DNA of 51,743 nucleotides from Streptomyces sp. AW19M42 (GCA_000470535.1 CBRG010000060.1:1-51743); one strand, 5' to 3'; shown: positions 1 to 8,658, counted from the stretch's first letter. Numbers and translations: made by a program. The notes: generated from the letters alone by a model not told the origin.

Positions 1-22
1 CCGCGCCACAGCAGCTGGCCCG

Positions 23-1252
23 ATGGCCACCGGTCGTGGCGGGCCGCCGCGCTGGCTGACCGGATCACGGGAGCGGTCCGCCGCTCGTCTGCCGTGGGTG
101 TCGACTCTGCTGCTCGGCGTCGTCGTCATGGTCGGGTCGAGCATCGCGGCCCACGGCCAGCTCGGCGAGAAGGCCCCGCTGGAGCTCTTCGCCCGGCTTC
201 TGCTCCTCGTCTCGGTGGCCGTGCTGCTGGTACGCCACCGTCACCCCGTGGTGGCCGTCTTCGTGAGTTCGGCCGCGGCGATGGTCTACCTCGGTGCCGG
301 CTATCCGTACGGGCCGGTCTTCCTTGCCGTCGCCGTGGGCTGCTTCAGCGCCGTCGTCGCCGGCCATCGCCGGGCTGCGTGGTCGGCCGTCGGCATGGTG
401 TGGCTGGGGCATCTCCTGGTCGCCCACTGGCTCTACCGATGGCTGCCTCCCTCGGGCGACTCGGCTCCGCCCTGGGGGCAGGAAGTGGGGGTCGCTGCCT
501 GGGTGGTGGCGATCGTCGCCGCTGCGGAGTTCGTCCGGGTACGCCGTGAGCAGTGGGCGGCGCAGCGGATGGAACGGGCGGCCGCGGAGAGGCGGCGGGC
601 CGACGAGGAGCGCCTGCGGATGGCCCGCGAGCTGCACGACGTCCTCGCCCACAGCATCTCCGTCATCAACGTCCAGGCCGGGGTCGGCCTCGCCCTCCTC
701 GACTCCGACCCCGAGCAGGCCCGCACGGCGCTCACCACCATCAAGGCCGCCAGCAAGGAGGCGCTCGGCGAGGTCAGACAGGTCCTCGACACGCTTCGCA
801 CCCCCGGGGACGCGCCCAGGGCGCCGGCTCCCGGGCTCGACAGGCTGCCCGAACTGGTGGAGCAGGCCGCGGGCACCGGCCTGACCGTCACCGTCACGAC
901 GGACGGTGCGCGCGGCGCGGTGCCGCCCGGTGCGGACCTGGCCCCGTTCCGGATCGTGCAGGAGGCGCTGACCAATGTGGTGCGGCACTCCGGTTCGCGT
1001 ACCGCCGAGGTCGCGATCGGGTACGGGCCCGGCCGCATCCGGCTCCGGATCGACGACCTGGGACCCGCCACCGGCACCGACGCCGGGGGCAGCGGCAACG
1101 GGCTGGCGGGCATGCGGGAGCGGGCAGCGGCCCTGGGTGGCACGATCGAGGCGGGGACCGGGCCGGACGGCGGCTGGCGCGTGCGAGCCGAACTTCCGCT
1201 GCCGGCCGGGGCGACCGGCGGGGCGCCTCCGCACGAGAAGGAGACACCGTGA
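23..1252 (+). CDS. Two-component sensor histidine kinase, NarL/DesK type
   Basis: Membrane sensor kinase of 409 aa. The N-terminal ~170 residues hold about five hydrophobic segments with almost no extracytoplasmic loop, so the stimulus is probably sensed in or at the membrane. A short coiled coil rich in Arg, Ala and Glu (about 175-200) leads to the HisKA_3 dimerisation motif RELHDVLAHS, where His205 is the phosphoacceptor. The HATPase_c domain follows, with an N box (QEALTNVVRHS, about 313-323) and a GNGLAGMRERA glycine box near 360. The stop overlaps the start of the response regulator by 4 bases (GTGA), so the two are translationally coupled. The signal cannot be read from sequence. Confidence 0.93.
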   Translation: MATGRGGPPRWLTGSRERSAARLPWVSTLLLGVVVMVGSSIAAHGQLGEKAPLELFARLLLLVSVAVLLVRHRHPVVAVFVSSAAAMVYLGAGYPYGPVFLAVAVGCFSAVVAGHRRAAWSAVGMVWLGHLLVAHWLYRWLPPSGDSAPPWGQEVGVAAWVVAIVAAAEFVRVRREQWAAQRMERAAAERRRADEERLRMARELHDVLAHSISVINVQAGVGLALLDSDPEQARTALTTIKAASKEALGEVRQVLDTLRTPGDAPRAPAPGLDRLPELVEQAAGTGLTVTVTTDGARGAVPPGADLAPFRIVQEALTNVVRHSGSRTAEVAIGYGPGRIRLRIDDLGPATGTDAGGSGNGLAGMRERAAALGGTIEAGTGPDGGWRVRAELPLPAGATGGAPPHEKETP

Positions 1253-1914
1253 TCCGCGTACTGCTCGCCGATGACCAGCTGCTGGTCCGGGCGGGATTCC
1301 GGGCGCTCCTGGACGCCCAGCCGGACATCGAGGTGGCTGGCGAGGCAGCCGACGGCGAGGAGGCCGTCCGCCTGGTGCGCGAACTGCGGCCGGACACCGT
1401 GCTGATGGACATCCGGATGCCGCACCTCGACGGCCTCGCCGCGACCCGCGCCATCACCGGGGACCCCGCGCTGAACGAGGTGAAGGTGGTCATGCTCACC
1501 ACCTTCGAAATCGACGAGTACGTCTTCGAGGCGATCCGCTCCGGAGCCTCCGGTTTCCTGGTGAAGGACACCGAACCGGAGGAGCTGCTGCGGGCCTTCC
1601 GGGCGGTGGTCGCCGGTGACGCGCTGCTGTCACCGGGCGTCACCCGTCGGCTGATCGCGGAGTTCGCGGCCCGTTCCAAGGAACCCATGGCGGCTACGGG
1701 CCTGAGCGAACTGACCGAACGGGAACGGGAGGTGATGGCTCTGGTCGGCATAGGGCTCTCCAACGAGGAGATCGCCCGCCGGCTCGTCGTCAGCCCGCTC
1801 ACGGCCAAGACCCATGTGAGCCGGACCATGGTGAAGCTCGGTGCCCGCGACAGAGCCCAACTGGTCGTGCTCGCCTACGAGTCGGGGCTCGTACGCCCCG
1901 GCTGGCTGGGCTGA
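1249..1914 (+). CDS. Response regulator, NarL/LuxR family
   Basis: Cognate DNA-binding partner of the preceding kinase, 221 aa. The receiver domain has the acidic pair in LLADDQ, the phosphoacceptor Asp54 in VLMDIRMP, the switch Thr in MLTTFE and the conserved Lys in FLVKD. The C-terminal LuxR helix-turn-helix starts at LTEREREVMALV and carries the recognition helix in SPLTAKTHVSRTMVKLGARDR. I chose GTG 1249 because it gives the family's normal N terminus; the frame is open further upstream but that part is antisense-like Arg/Gly-rich sequence. The 3' end overlaps the convergent DUF6332 gene by 40 bases. Confidence 0.95.
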   Translation: MIRVLLADDQLLVRAGFRALLDAQPDIEVAGEAADGEEAVRLVRELRPDTVLMDIRMPHLDGLAATRAITGDPALNEVKVVMLTTFEIDEYVFEAIRSGASGFLVKDTEPEELLRAFRAVVAGDALLSPGVTRRLIAEFAARSKEPMAATGLSELTEREREVMALVGIGLSNEEIARRLVVSPLTAKTHVSRTMVKLGARDRAQLVVLAYESGLVRPGWLG

Positions 1915-2225
1915 CCGGGCGCTGCCGGACCACGTGCGGCACCACCTGCCGCACCACACGGCGGACCCGCAGAGCCGAGCTCAACGGCGGAGTCCCGGCG
2001 GCCGAACCGCCACAGCACGTCGATGACCCGCCCCATGAGGACGAGCCCCGCCACGCCCGCCGCGACCATCAGCAGCACGGACCGCAGACCGCCGTGCGGT
2101 GTGAGGAAGACGGTGGGGACGCAGACCACGACGAACGCCCCGGCTGCCATCACGGCCCCGGTCAGCACGGCGAAACCGATCTCGACGGTCATGGCGTCCC
2201 GGTCGGCCTGGCCGCGCTGTCCCAT
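1875..2225 (-). CDS. DUF6332-type small membrane protein
   Basis: A 116-aa protein beginning MGQRGQADRDAMTVEIGFA, which I recognise as the signature of the Streptomyces DUF6332 family. Two hydrophobic segments (about residues 18-40 and 50-68) suggest a small integral membrane protein. The tail after DVLWRF is Gly/Pro/Ala-rich and probably disordered. I took ATG 2225, the conserved family start. A GACACT element lies 6 bases upstream, so the mRNA may be leaderless. Its last 40 bases overlap the convergent response-regulator gene. Function unknown. Confidence 0.75.
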   Translation of the reverse strand: MGQRGQADRDAMTVEIGFAVLTGAVMAAGAFVVVCVPTVFLTPHGGLRSVLLMVAAGVAGLVLMGRVIDVLWRFGRRDSAVELGSAGPPCGAAGGAARGPAAPGQPSQPGRTSPDS

Positions 2226-2317
2226 GTCCGAAGTGTCACAGCCGAGGTGACAGGCGGACAACCCCGCCTCGGGCGCGGAGCGGGGCCCCTGCGGCGGAGA
2301 CGGGCGCCGGACCAGCG

Positions 2318-3079
2318 TCAGTTCACCGCGGACTGCTCGCGCCACAGCCGGGCGAGAGCGGGGTCGCCGGTCACGGTCAGTGCGGTGAGCGGTATCCGGT
2401 TCCAGAGCGAGAGATACAGGTCCCGGGCCGTGCCGCTCAACTCGCAGTCCACGGCGAGGTCCGTGGCGTGGTCCGTCGGTGCCCCGGTCCCTCGTACGGT
2501 TCGCGGCGGATCCGCCGAGAGCTCCACGGTCCACACCGCGCCGGTGTCGGTGGACCGCACCCGCAGTGTGCGGTCCACCTCGGTGCGCAGCCGGGTCTTC
2601 GGGCGGGCGTGGAACCCGCGGAGCAGCTCATCGACACCGTCCGCGGCGTGCGCGGCTGCCACGGGGGACAGCGCGCCGTCGCGTGCGGACTCCGCGTCGA
2701 CCCGATGGATGGCCGTCTCGTGCGCCTGCCGCCGCGCCCAGAAGGCGAGCGGCGAAGGCGCGGCGAAGAAGGTCCAGCACTGTACGTCCGGCGACGCGCT
2801 CTCCAGGGCGTCCACCAGCCGGCGGTGCCCCTCGCGGAACCGGTCGAGGAGTTCGGTTCCGTCCAGGTCCGGTTCGGCGGGACCTCGGACGTACGAGGTG
2901 TGCCCCTCGGTCACGAAGACGGTCGCCCAGGCGTGCACCATCGCGGTGTGCCGCAGCAGATCCCGCACCTGCCAGTCCGGGCAGGTCGGCACGGGCGCGC
3001 CGGTCCCGGCCTCCGTGGCGGCTTCGGCCAGCAACCGGCCCTCGTCGGCCAGGGTGTTGATGTGCTCCGTGATGTCCAT
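2318..3079 (-). CDS. Maleylpyruvate isomerase family mycothiol-dependent enzyme (DinB/MDMPI)
   Basis: A 253-aa cytosolic protein. The N-terminal four-helix DinB-like domain has the family pattern: CPDWQVRDLLRHTAMVHAWA near residues 35-55 (first metal His) and FWARRQAHETAIHRVDAE near 120-135 (His-Glu and His). An MDMPI C-terminal domain follows. The family catalyses mycothiol-dependent thiol-transfer reactions in actinomycetes, but the substrate of this member is unknown. I chose ATG 3079 (MDITEHI) because the longer frame adds an Arg/Pro-rich stretch that overlaps the neighbouring gene antisense-fashion. Confidence 0.85.
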   Translation of the reverse strand: MDITEHINTLADEGRLLAEAATEAGTGAPVPTCPDWQVRDLLRHTAMVHAWATVFVTEGHTSYVRGPAEPDLDGTELLDRFREGHRRLVDALESASPDVQCWTFFAAPSPLAFWARRQAHETAIHRVDAESARDGALSPVAAAHAADGVDELLRGFHARPKTRLRTEVDRTLRVRSTDTGAVWTVELSADPPRTVRGTGAPTDHATDLAVDCELSGTARDLYLSLWNRIPLTALTVTGDPALARLWREQSAVN

Positions 3080-3099
3080 GGCAGGGATTGTGTCAGTGG

Positions 3100-3480
3100 T
3101 CAGGCGCCCTGCGGGTGGGCTGATCGCGAGCGCGTCCGCCCCGAGCCGCCGCGCAGCAGACGGACGAACCAGCCGAGGACGAACGACTGCACCAGCACGG
3201 ACACGACCAGGGCCAGGTACATGTACCAGTCGGGTCCGGCCGAATCCGCTCCCCACAACGTGCTGTCGAGGAGGAGGAACAGGAACACGGTGGGGGCGGC
3301 CAGGAAGAAGAGCCAGACGCCGGAGAGCGAGGCGTCCTCGTGGGCGACGAACAGCGTGTCCACCGTGACGAACACGGCCGTGGCCGCGACCACGCCCAGA
3401 TAGATCAGTGAGGCGGCGTTGCCGAAGGTCAGGCGTGCGACGGTGCGGAGGTGCTGCATGGTCGTAACCGGCTTGTTCAT
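3100..3480 (-). CDS. SCO4225-type small membrane protein
   Basis: A 126-aa integral membrane protein with three or four hydrophobic segments. The motif VDTLFVAHEDASLSGVW in the first extracytoplasmic loop matches the SCO4225 family of Streptomyces. The start at ATG 3480 (MNKPVTT) has a GGGGAG ribosome site about 6 bases upstream; the longer open frame has none. The Arg/Ser-rich tail is probably cytoplasmic. It lies 20 bases upstream of the MDMPI gene on the same strand, so the two may be cotranscribed. Function unknown. Confidence 0.75.
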   Translation of the reverse strand: MNKPVTTMQHLRTVARLTFGNAASLIYLGVVAATAVFVTVDTLFVAHEDASLSGVWLFFLAAPTVFLFLLLDSTLWGADSAGPDWYMYLALVVSVLVQSFVLGWFVRLLRGGSGRTRSRSAHPQGA

Positions 3481-3547
3481 CGTTGCTCCCCGTTGGTGGA
3501 TGACGCCTCCATCGTGCGTCCGGGAAACCGTTTCTGCCTGAGTACGG

Positions 3548-4777
3548 CTACTCACTCGCGACGGTATGCGACACATTGCGGGCGCCGTACCCAAGTGCCG
3601 CGGCAGCGGTCGACAGCAGGGCCACGGTGGTGAGCGCGGCGGGAAGCGAGAACCAGTCGGTGAGGAACCCGATCGCGGGCGGTCCGAGCAGCATTCCGCC
3701 GTAGCCGAGCGTCGAGGCCGCGGCCACTCCGCCGGGACCCGCCAGCTCGCCGGCCCTGCTGACCGCCACGGGGAAGATGTTGGCCAGCCCGAGCCCGGTG
3801 ATCGCGAACCCGAGCAGCGCGAGCCAGGTGGTCGGAGCGAGCGCGCCGAGCAGCATGCCCGCCGCGGCGGTGCCGCCGCCCGCGACCAGGGTCCGGGTCT
3901 GGCCGAGCCGTTCGAGCAGCGCCGTACCGGTGAGCCGGCCCGTCGTCATCGCCAGCGCGAACAGCGAGTAGCCCGCCGCCGCGATGCCGGGATGGGCGTG
4001 CAGGTCCTGCTCCAGGTGGAGGGCGCCCCAGTCGGCCAGGGCGCCCTCGCCGTAGGCCGTGCAGAGCGCGATCATGCCGAAGAGGATCACCACGCGGCGG
4101 GCCCGCCCGTTCAGGCGCTTGGGGCGCTCGCTGCTCGCGGCCGCTTCCGTCGTGGGCTTCGCGACGCTGTGCCGCAGTAGCACGGGGCCCGCGAAGGCGG
4201 TCACGAGCAGTCCGAAACCGGTCAGGATCAGGAGATGCGTGGAGGGGGAGAGGCCGCCCGCGACCAGCCCGCCGAGCCCGGCACCGACCATGCCGCCGAG
4301 GCTGAACGCGGCGTGGAAGCTGGGCATCACGGGGCGCCGCAGTGCGTTGACGAGATCCACCGCCGCGCTGTTCATCGCCACGTTCATGCCGCCGTACGCG
4401 GCGCCGAACACCAGCAGTACCAGGCCGAGTGAGAGAGCTGAGTGGGTCTGTGCGGGCAGGGCGATGCTGAGCGGGAGCAGGACTCCGCAGACCACGGTCA
4501 CCGCATGGCTGCCGAAGCGGTTGCAGAGCCTGCCGGTGAGCATCATGGTGATCACGGCGCCGGCGGAGACGCCGAGGAGTGCGAGGCCGAGGGTGGCGGC
4601 CGAGGCGCCGGTCTGGTGCTTGATGGCCGGGATCCGGACCACCCAGCCGGCGAAGATGAACCCGTCGAGGGCGAAGAACACGGTCAGCGCGGTACGGAGA
4701 CGGGAGGACGAGGGTGGGGCGGGGTTGCCGCCCGGTCCCCCCGGCAGGGCCGTCCGCAGTTTGTTTAGTTGCGGCAC
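3548..4777 (-). CDS. MFS transporter, drug-efflux type
   Basis: A 409-aa transporter with about 12 membrane segments. The first helix begins at ALTVFFALDGFIFAGWVVRIPAIK, and the loop GRLCNRFGSHAVT resembles MFS motif A. Related actinobacterial proteins are annotated as sugar or drug MFS carriers; the substrate is not evident. The start is set at GTG 4777 because a TATGCT -10 element on the minus strand (4784-4789) sits 6 bases upstream, giving a leaderless mRNA, while the longer frame would run through that promoter. It is divergent from the ROK repressor gene, and a ROK-type inverted repeat covers its start (4758-4782), so repression by that neighbour is likely. Confidence 0.88.
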   Translation of the reverse strand: MPQLNKLRTALPGGPGGNPAPPSSSRLRTALTVFFALDGFIFAGWVVRIPAIKHQTGASAATLGLALLGVSAGAVITMMLTGRLCNRFGSHAVTVVCGVLLPLSIALPAQTHSALSLGLVLLVFGAAYGGMNVAMNSAAVDLVNALRRPVMPSFHAAFSLGGMVGAGLGGLVAGGLSPSTHLLILTGFGLLVTAFAGPVLLRHSVAKPTTEAAASSERPKRLNGRARRVVILFGMIALCTAYGEGALADWGALHLEQDLHAHPGIAAAGYSLFALAMTTGRLTGTALLERLGQTRTLVAGGGTAAAGMLLGALAPTTWLALLGFAITGLGLANIFPVAVSRAGELAGPGGVAAASTLGYGGMLLGPPAIGFLTDWFSLPAALTTVALLSTAAAALGYGARNVSHTVASE

Positions 4778-4782
4778 AAACT
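4758..4782 (-). promoter_or_regulatory. Inverted repeat at MFS start, probable ROK operator
   Basis: The perfect 7-base arms AGTTTGT and ACAAACT are separated by 11 bases. The sequence resembles the AGTT(T/A)GTTTA half sites described for actinobacterial ROK regulators. It spans the GTG start and the expected transcription start of the MFS gene, 7 bases from its TATGCT -10 box. The ROK regulator gene begins at 4900 on the other strand. Confidence 0.55.
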
Positions 4783-4899
4783 CAGCATAGAGGCCTGCGG
4801 ACAGCGGGCGCAAGACGGCTGTCGACGGGCGTCGCGCAAGGGCTGAACCCGGCCACCACGGCGTCGGCAGCACCTCCGGATCATGGGAGACTCGCCCCC

Positions 4900-6114
4900 A
4901 TGAACGGCAAGGTGACCCACACCCGGACGAAGTTGGAGAGGGGCCGCAGCGCGCTCGGCCCCGCGCTGGAACTGGTCCATACCGGACGCGCGCCCACCCG
5001 TGCTGTCCTCACCTCCGAGCTCGGCGTCACCCGTGCCACGGCGGGCGCGGTCGCCGCCGAGCTGGAGGCGCTCGGCCTGATCAGGGTGGACTCCAGTCCC
5101 GGTTCGGCGGCGGGCTCGCAGGGGCGCCCCTCGCACCGCCTTGCGGTGCGGGAGTCCGGGCCGGTGGCCGTCGCGGCCCAGGTCCACTCGGACGGTTTCC
5201 GGGCCGCGCTGGTCGGACTGGGCGGCCGCCTCGTCGCGACCGCCCCGGGCTGCGTCACCATCACCGCGGACCCGGCGCAGGTCATCGGCGAAGTCGTCGA
5301 CGATTGCGCCCGGTTGCTGAGGGACAGCGGGCTGAAGTGCGTGGGGGCCGGACTCGCCGTGCCGTCCGCCGTGGCCGAGCCGGAGGGCACCGCCCTCAAC
5401 CCCCTCCACATCGCCTGGCCCGCGGGCGCCCCGGTCCGCGAGATCTTCGCCACATGCGTCCGCGAAGCGGGCATCGCGGGACCGGCGTTCACCGGCAACG
5501 ACGTCAACCTCGCCGCGCTCGCCGAGCACCGGCACGGAGCCGGGCGCGGCGCCCAGCATCTGCTCTGCGTGGCCACCGGCCACCGCGGCGTCGGCGGGGC
5601 GCTCGTCCTGGACGGCCGTCTGCACAGCGGGAGTTCGGGGCTGGCCCTGGAGGTCGGCCATCTCACGGTCAACCCGGAGGGCCGCCCCTGCCACTGTGGC
5701 GGCCGGGGCTGCCTCGACGTCGAGACCGACCCGCTCGCCTTCCTCACCGCGGCCGGGCGCCGGCCCGGTCCCGAGGAGTCGCTCCTCAAGCAGTCCGGGG
5801 ACCTGCTGCGGACCGAGTACGACGACGTGGCGGTGCGGGTCGCCGCCGAGGAGCTGATCGACCGGCTGGGACTCGGTCTCGCCGGGCTGGTCAACATCCT
5901 CAACCCGGACCGGATCATCCTCGGCGGACTGCACCGCGCGCTGCTCGACGCCGACCCGGAACGGCTGCGGGCCGTGGTCGCCGACCGGAGCCTTTGGGGG
6001 CGCAGCGGCAGTGTGCCGATCCTGCCCTGCACCCTTGACCACAACAGCCTGGTCGGCGCGGCGGAGCTGGCCTGGCAGCCGGTGCTGGACGACCCCCTGG
6101 CCGCACTCGCCTGA
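4900..6114 (+). CDS. ROK family transcriptional repressor
   Basis: A 404-aa regulator. An N-terminal winged helix-turn-helix (about residues 15-65, with RAVLTSELGVTRATAGAVAAELE) is fused to a ROK sugar-binding domain. The ROK part has the GND-N signature (FTGNDVNLAAL), which contains the sugar-binding Asp, and the zinc motif CHCGGRGC. Such proteins bind sugars or sugar phosphates and release DNA. ATG 4900 gives the usual family start. It is divergent from the MFS gene with an inverted repeat over that gene's start, so I infer local control of the exporter. It ends just before a hairpin (6125-6149). Confidence 0.9.
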   Translation: MNGKVTHTRTKLERGRSALGPALELVHTGRAPTRAVLTSELGVTRATAGAVAAELEALGLIRVDSSPGSAAGSQGRPSHRLAVRESGPVAVAAQVHSDGFRAALVGLGGRLVATAPGCVTITADPAQVIGEVVDDCARLLRDSGLKCVGAGLAVPSAVAEPEGTALNPLHIAWPAGAPVREIFATCVREAGIAGPAFTGNDVNLAALAEHRHGAGRGAQHLLCVATGHRGVGGALVLDGRLHSGSSGLALEVGHLTVNPEGRPCHCGGRGCLDVETDPLAFLTAAGRRPGPEESLLKQSGDLLRTEYDDVAVRVAAEELIDRLGLGLAGLVNILNPDRIILGGLHRALLDADPERLRAVVADRSLWGRSGSVPILPCTLDHNSLVGAAELAWQPVLDDPLAALA

Positions 6115-6124
6115 GAGGACACGT

Positions 6125-6149
6125 GCCGGCGGGGCAGCGCCCCGCCGGC
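6125..6149. terminator. Bidirectional hairpin between convergent genes
   Basis: The 11-base arms GCCGGCGGGGC and GCCCCGCCGGC are perfect complements around a 3-base loop. They lie between the stops of the ROK regulator (6114) and the phosphotriesterase-like gene (6152), as expected for a shared terminator. There is no U tract, as is common in Streptomyces. Confidence 0.7.
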
Positions 6150-6151
6150 CC

Positions 6152-7054
6152 TCAAGCCTCCCGGACCGGTCCGAACGCGAACGCCCGTGCCGGGTTGCCG
6201 ACCAACGCGGCCTCCATGAACGCCACTCCCAGGGCCTCCTCCAGGCGCGGACGCAGCCGGCGCAGCAGGTACGGCATGCCCGGCGTCTCGGGCACGGTGG
6301 TGTCGCCGCCCAGCAGCAGCTGCCCGCCGAACCCCGCCTCGGCCAGCGCCGCCAGCTCGGAGGGCAGCCGCCAGTCCGTCGCATGGTGGGCCCGGGACGG
6401 GCCGTCGAACGCGAGGAACGCCCCCGCCCGCGCCGCCTTCCGCTGCACGGCACCGTCCGGTGAGCGGCCCAGATGGCCGAGGATCACCCGCTGCGGCGCG
6501 ACGCCCAACTCCCCGCAGAGCAGATCGAGCACGTCGAGCGCGGCGGTGCCCAGCTCCAGATGGACGGCGATCGGCGCGCCCGTGCGGTGATGGGCCTCGG
6601 CCGCCGCCGTCATGGTGAGCCGGGCGTGCGCGTCGACCGCGTGGAAGGCGCCGGCGACCTTGATGAGACCCGCGCGTACTCCGGTGGAGCCGATGCCCTC
6701 CGTGAGCTCCGCGACGAAGAGCGGGGCGAGCCGGTCCCGGATCCGGTCCAGCCGTGCGGGCGGATACTGCGCCGCCTGGTGCAGCCCGGTGGCCGCCACC
6801 ACGTGCACGCCCGTCGAGCGGGACAGCGCGGCCAGCGATCCGGCCCCGCGGCCCATCCCGTACGGCGTCCACTGCACCACCGTGCGGCCGCCCGACTCCC
6901 TGAAGGAACCGAGCCGTCGGGCAGCGTCCTCGGGGTCGGCCAGTTCCTGTCCCGGCAGTAGCGGGCTGCTCAGGAAGAGATGGTCGTGGGCGTCGCACAC
7001 GCCCAGTTCCCCGGCGGGGACATCGCCGAGAACGGTGCGGACCGTGGCTACCAC
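6152..7054 (-). CDS. Phosphotriesterase-family metal-dependent hydrolase
   Basis: A 300-aa TIM-barrel amidohydrolase. The binuclear-metal residues of the family are all visible: His23-X-His25 in CDAHDHLF, a candidate bridging Lys in RAGLIKVAG, His in IAVHLELG, His in VILGHLGRSPDG and Asp in LLLGGDTT. Real substrates of the family include lactones and carboxylic esters, so hydrolysis of one of those is more likely than phosphotriester cleavage. The start GTG 7054 overlaps the end of the DUF4865 gene by 7 bases, implying translational coupling. Last gene of the TetR-cupin-DUF4865 cluster. Confidence 0.85.
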   Translation of the reverse strand: MVATVRTVLGDVPAGELGVCDAHDHLFLSSPLLPGQELADPEDAARRLGSFRESGGRTVVQWTPYGMGRGAGSLAALSRSTGVHVVAATGLHQAAQYPPARLDRIRDRLAPLFVAELTEGIGSTGVRAGLIKVAGAFHAVDAHARLTMTAAAEAHHRTGAPIAVHLELGTAALDVLDLLCGELGVAPQRVILGHLGRSPDGAVQRKAARAGAFLAFDGPSRAHHATDWRLPSELAALAEAGFGGQLLLGGDTTVPETPGMPYLLRRLRPRLEEALGVAFMEAALVGNPARAFAFGPVREA

Positions 7055-7629
7055 TGGCGCCCCTCCCTGAGGTCTTCGCGTTCCGGCCGGCTGACGTGGA
7101 GCACCTCGAAGCGCTCGCCGGGCTCCTCGGGCGCGGGACCGCCCCAGAGCGTGAAGTGGACCAGCTCCCAGTGGCGGGGGTCCACGGCGAGCGCCGTGAC
7201 GACGGCGCCGGGCCCCTTCGCGAGCCGGCGGCTCTCCTCCAGCGCGGCTTCGACCGCGTCCGCCGGAGCGGCCGACGCCGGAACCGGTGCGCGGCGGCGG
7301 GTCGCCGTGCGGGGGAGCGCGGCCGACGAGGCGCCCCGCACGAACGACAGCCCTGTCCAGTGCCGCACCTCGGGGCGCCCGAAGTCCCGCACGATGCCTT
7401 GGAATCCGGGACCCCAGAGGAAGGAGTTCATGCCCTCGGGGGTCGACCACAGATAGAACGGCGCGTACTGGTTGACCGGTGAGTCCTCGCCGCGCTCCCG
7501 GATCAGGTAGGTCTTGATGCCGAGTCCGGGGAAGTCGTCCAGGAGGTGGCCCCTGGCCGCCACCCGGTCCCGGATGATGCCCATGTCGTAGTCGGCGGGA
7601 AGGGTGATCTCGTACTGCATGGCGTGCAT
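7048..7629 (-). CDS. DUF4865 family protein
   Basis: A 193-aa soluble protein beginning MHAMQYEITLPADYDMGIIR, with the family features GHLLDDFPGLGIKTYLIRERG and NQYAPFYLW. DUF4865 proteins look like dimeric ferredoxin-fold (Dabb/EthD-like) proteins and are often found beside oxidoreductases or cupins; no biochemical role is established that I know of. The ATG at 7629 has GAGGAG 6 bases upstream. It sits 10 bases after the cupin gene and overlaps the hydrolase gene, so it belongs to the same operon. Confidence 0.82.
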   Translation of the reverse strand: MHAMQYEITLPADYDMGIIRDRVAARGHLLDDFPGLGIKTYLIRERGEDSPVNQYAPFYLWSTPEGMNSFLWGPGFQGIVRDFGRPEVRHWTGLSFVRGASSAALPRTATRRRAPVPASAAPADAVEAALEESRRLAKGPGAVVTALAVDPRHWELVHFTLWGGPAPEEPGERFEVLHVSRPEREDLREGRQW

Positions 7630-7639
7630 CGTCTACTCC

Positions 7640-8038
7640 TCAGGCCGCCGGGTATTCGGAGACACCGGCGTCGGGATGCCAGTGGATGGTGGTGCCGTCC
7701 TCGGCCGTCTCGACGAGAGCCAGATGGGTCATGAAGGTGCGGGGCGCCGCGCCGTGCCAGTGCCATTCGTCCGGTTCGATCCACACGGTGTTACCCGCCC
7801 GGATCGTCTCCACCGGACCGCCCCGGCGTTGCACCAGACCCTCGCCCTCGGTGACATGGAGGACCTGGCCGTGCGGGTGGGTGTGCCAGGCGGTGTGCCC
7901 GCCCGGGGCGAAGTGCACGCTGAACATCCTTAGCCGGGACGGCGGTTCGGGCGCCGCGAGCTCGTCGAGCCAGACGCTGCCGTTGAAGTGCTCGGGCGGT
8001 CCGGTCTGCGTATCCGGGCGGTTCCTGGTGATGCGCAT
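7640..8038 (-). CDS. Cupin domain protein
   Basis: A 132-aa single-domain cupin. Motif 1 is GGHTAWHTHPHGQVLHVTEGEG (about residues 47-68), with two metal-binding His and a Gln in the usual Glu position. Motif 2 is PDEWHWHG with the last metal His. This short type resembles manganese cupins annotated as hydroxynitrile-lyase-like or as partners of carboxymuconolactone decarboxylases. A chemical role is plausible but cannot be assigned. An AAGGAG ribosome site lies 10 bases upstream of ATG 8038. It is the second gene of the TetR-led cluster. Confidence 0.85.
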   Translation of the reverse strand: MRITRNRPDTQTGPPEHFNGSVWLDELAAPEPPSRLRMFSVHFAPGGHTAWHTHPHGQVLHVTEGEGLVQRRGGPVETIRAGNTVWIEPDEWHWHGAAPRTFMTHLALVETAEDGTTIHWHPDAGVSEYPAA

Positions 8039-8080
8039 GTGCGGGGTGCTCCTTGTGCGGTCGGTCGCGTGAGACGGGGG

Positions 8081-8650
8081 TCAGCCGGCGTCGGCAGCGG
8101 GGACGAGCAGCGTGAGAAGTCCGCGGACGGCGGCGTCGAAGGCATCCGTCGAGCCGGAGGCGCGGGCCAGTACATAACCACCCTGCACCGTCGCGACGAT
8201 CGTCGCCGCGATGTCCTCGGGCACCAGGCCGCGGGTGAACTCGCCCCGCTCCAGGCCCTCCTGGACGATCGCGGCCAGCCTGCCGCGCAGCCACCCGATC
8301 GTCTCGTCGACGGGGGAGCGCAGTTCGTCGCTCGCGACGACGTCCGGGTCCATCGTCAGTCGCCCCACCGGGCAGCCCCGCAGCACATCGCGCTCACGGA
8401 GCAGGTAGCGCGAGATGCGCTCGTATGCGGAGCCGGGCGAGTCGAAGGTGCGGCCGGCCGTCTCGCGCATCTCGGCGGACGTACGCCGGATGGCGGCGAG
8501 AGCCAGCTCGGGCTTCCCGCTGAAGTGGTGGTACATGCTGCCCTGGCCGGCGTCCGCCCGCTGCTGGATGGCCTTGGGGCTCATGCCCACGTATCCCCGC
8601 TCCCACAGGAGCTCCTGGGTGGCTTCGATCAGACGGTCCGGAGTGCTCAT
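8081..8650 (-). CDS. TetR/AcrR family repressor (LmrA/YxaF-like)
   Basis: A 189-aa regulator. The TetR N-terminal helix-turn-helix spans about residues 5-45 (LIEATQELLWERGYVGMSPKAIQQRADAGQGSMYHHF, cited as a region). The C-terminal domain, with the CPVGRLTMDPDV signature, matches the LmrA/YxaF group, which generally controls nearby oxidoreductase or efflux genes. I chose ATG 8650 over the ATG at 8665: a minus-strand TACAGT -10 element (8657-8662) lies 6 bases before 8650, and the 8665 codon lies inside the palindromic operator. Cupin, DUF4865 and hydrolase genes follow on the same strand and are its likely targets. Confidence 0.88.
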   Translation of the reverse strand: MSTPDRLIEATQELLWERGYVGMSPKAIQQRADAGQGSMYHHFSGKPELALAAIRRTSAEMRETAGRTFDSPGSAYERISRYLLRERDVLRGCPVGRLTMDPDVVASDELRSPVDETIGWLRGRLAAIVQEGLERGEFTRGLVPEDIAATIVATVQGGYVLARASGSTDAFDAAVRGLLTLLVPAADAG

Positions 8651-8658
8651 ACGGACAC

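Noticed and set aside
4765..6453. 562-aa open frame on the minus strand over the ROK gene
   Set aside because: The ROK gene on the plus strand has complete motifs; this frame has none and would span two genes.
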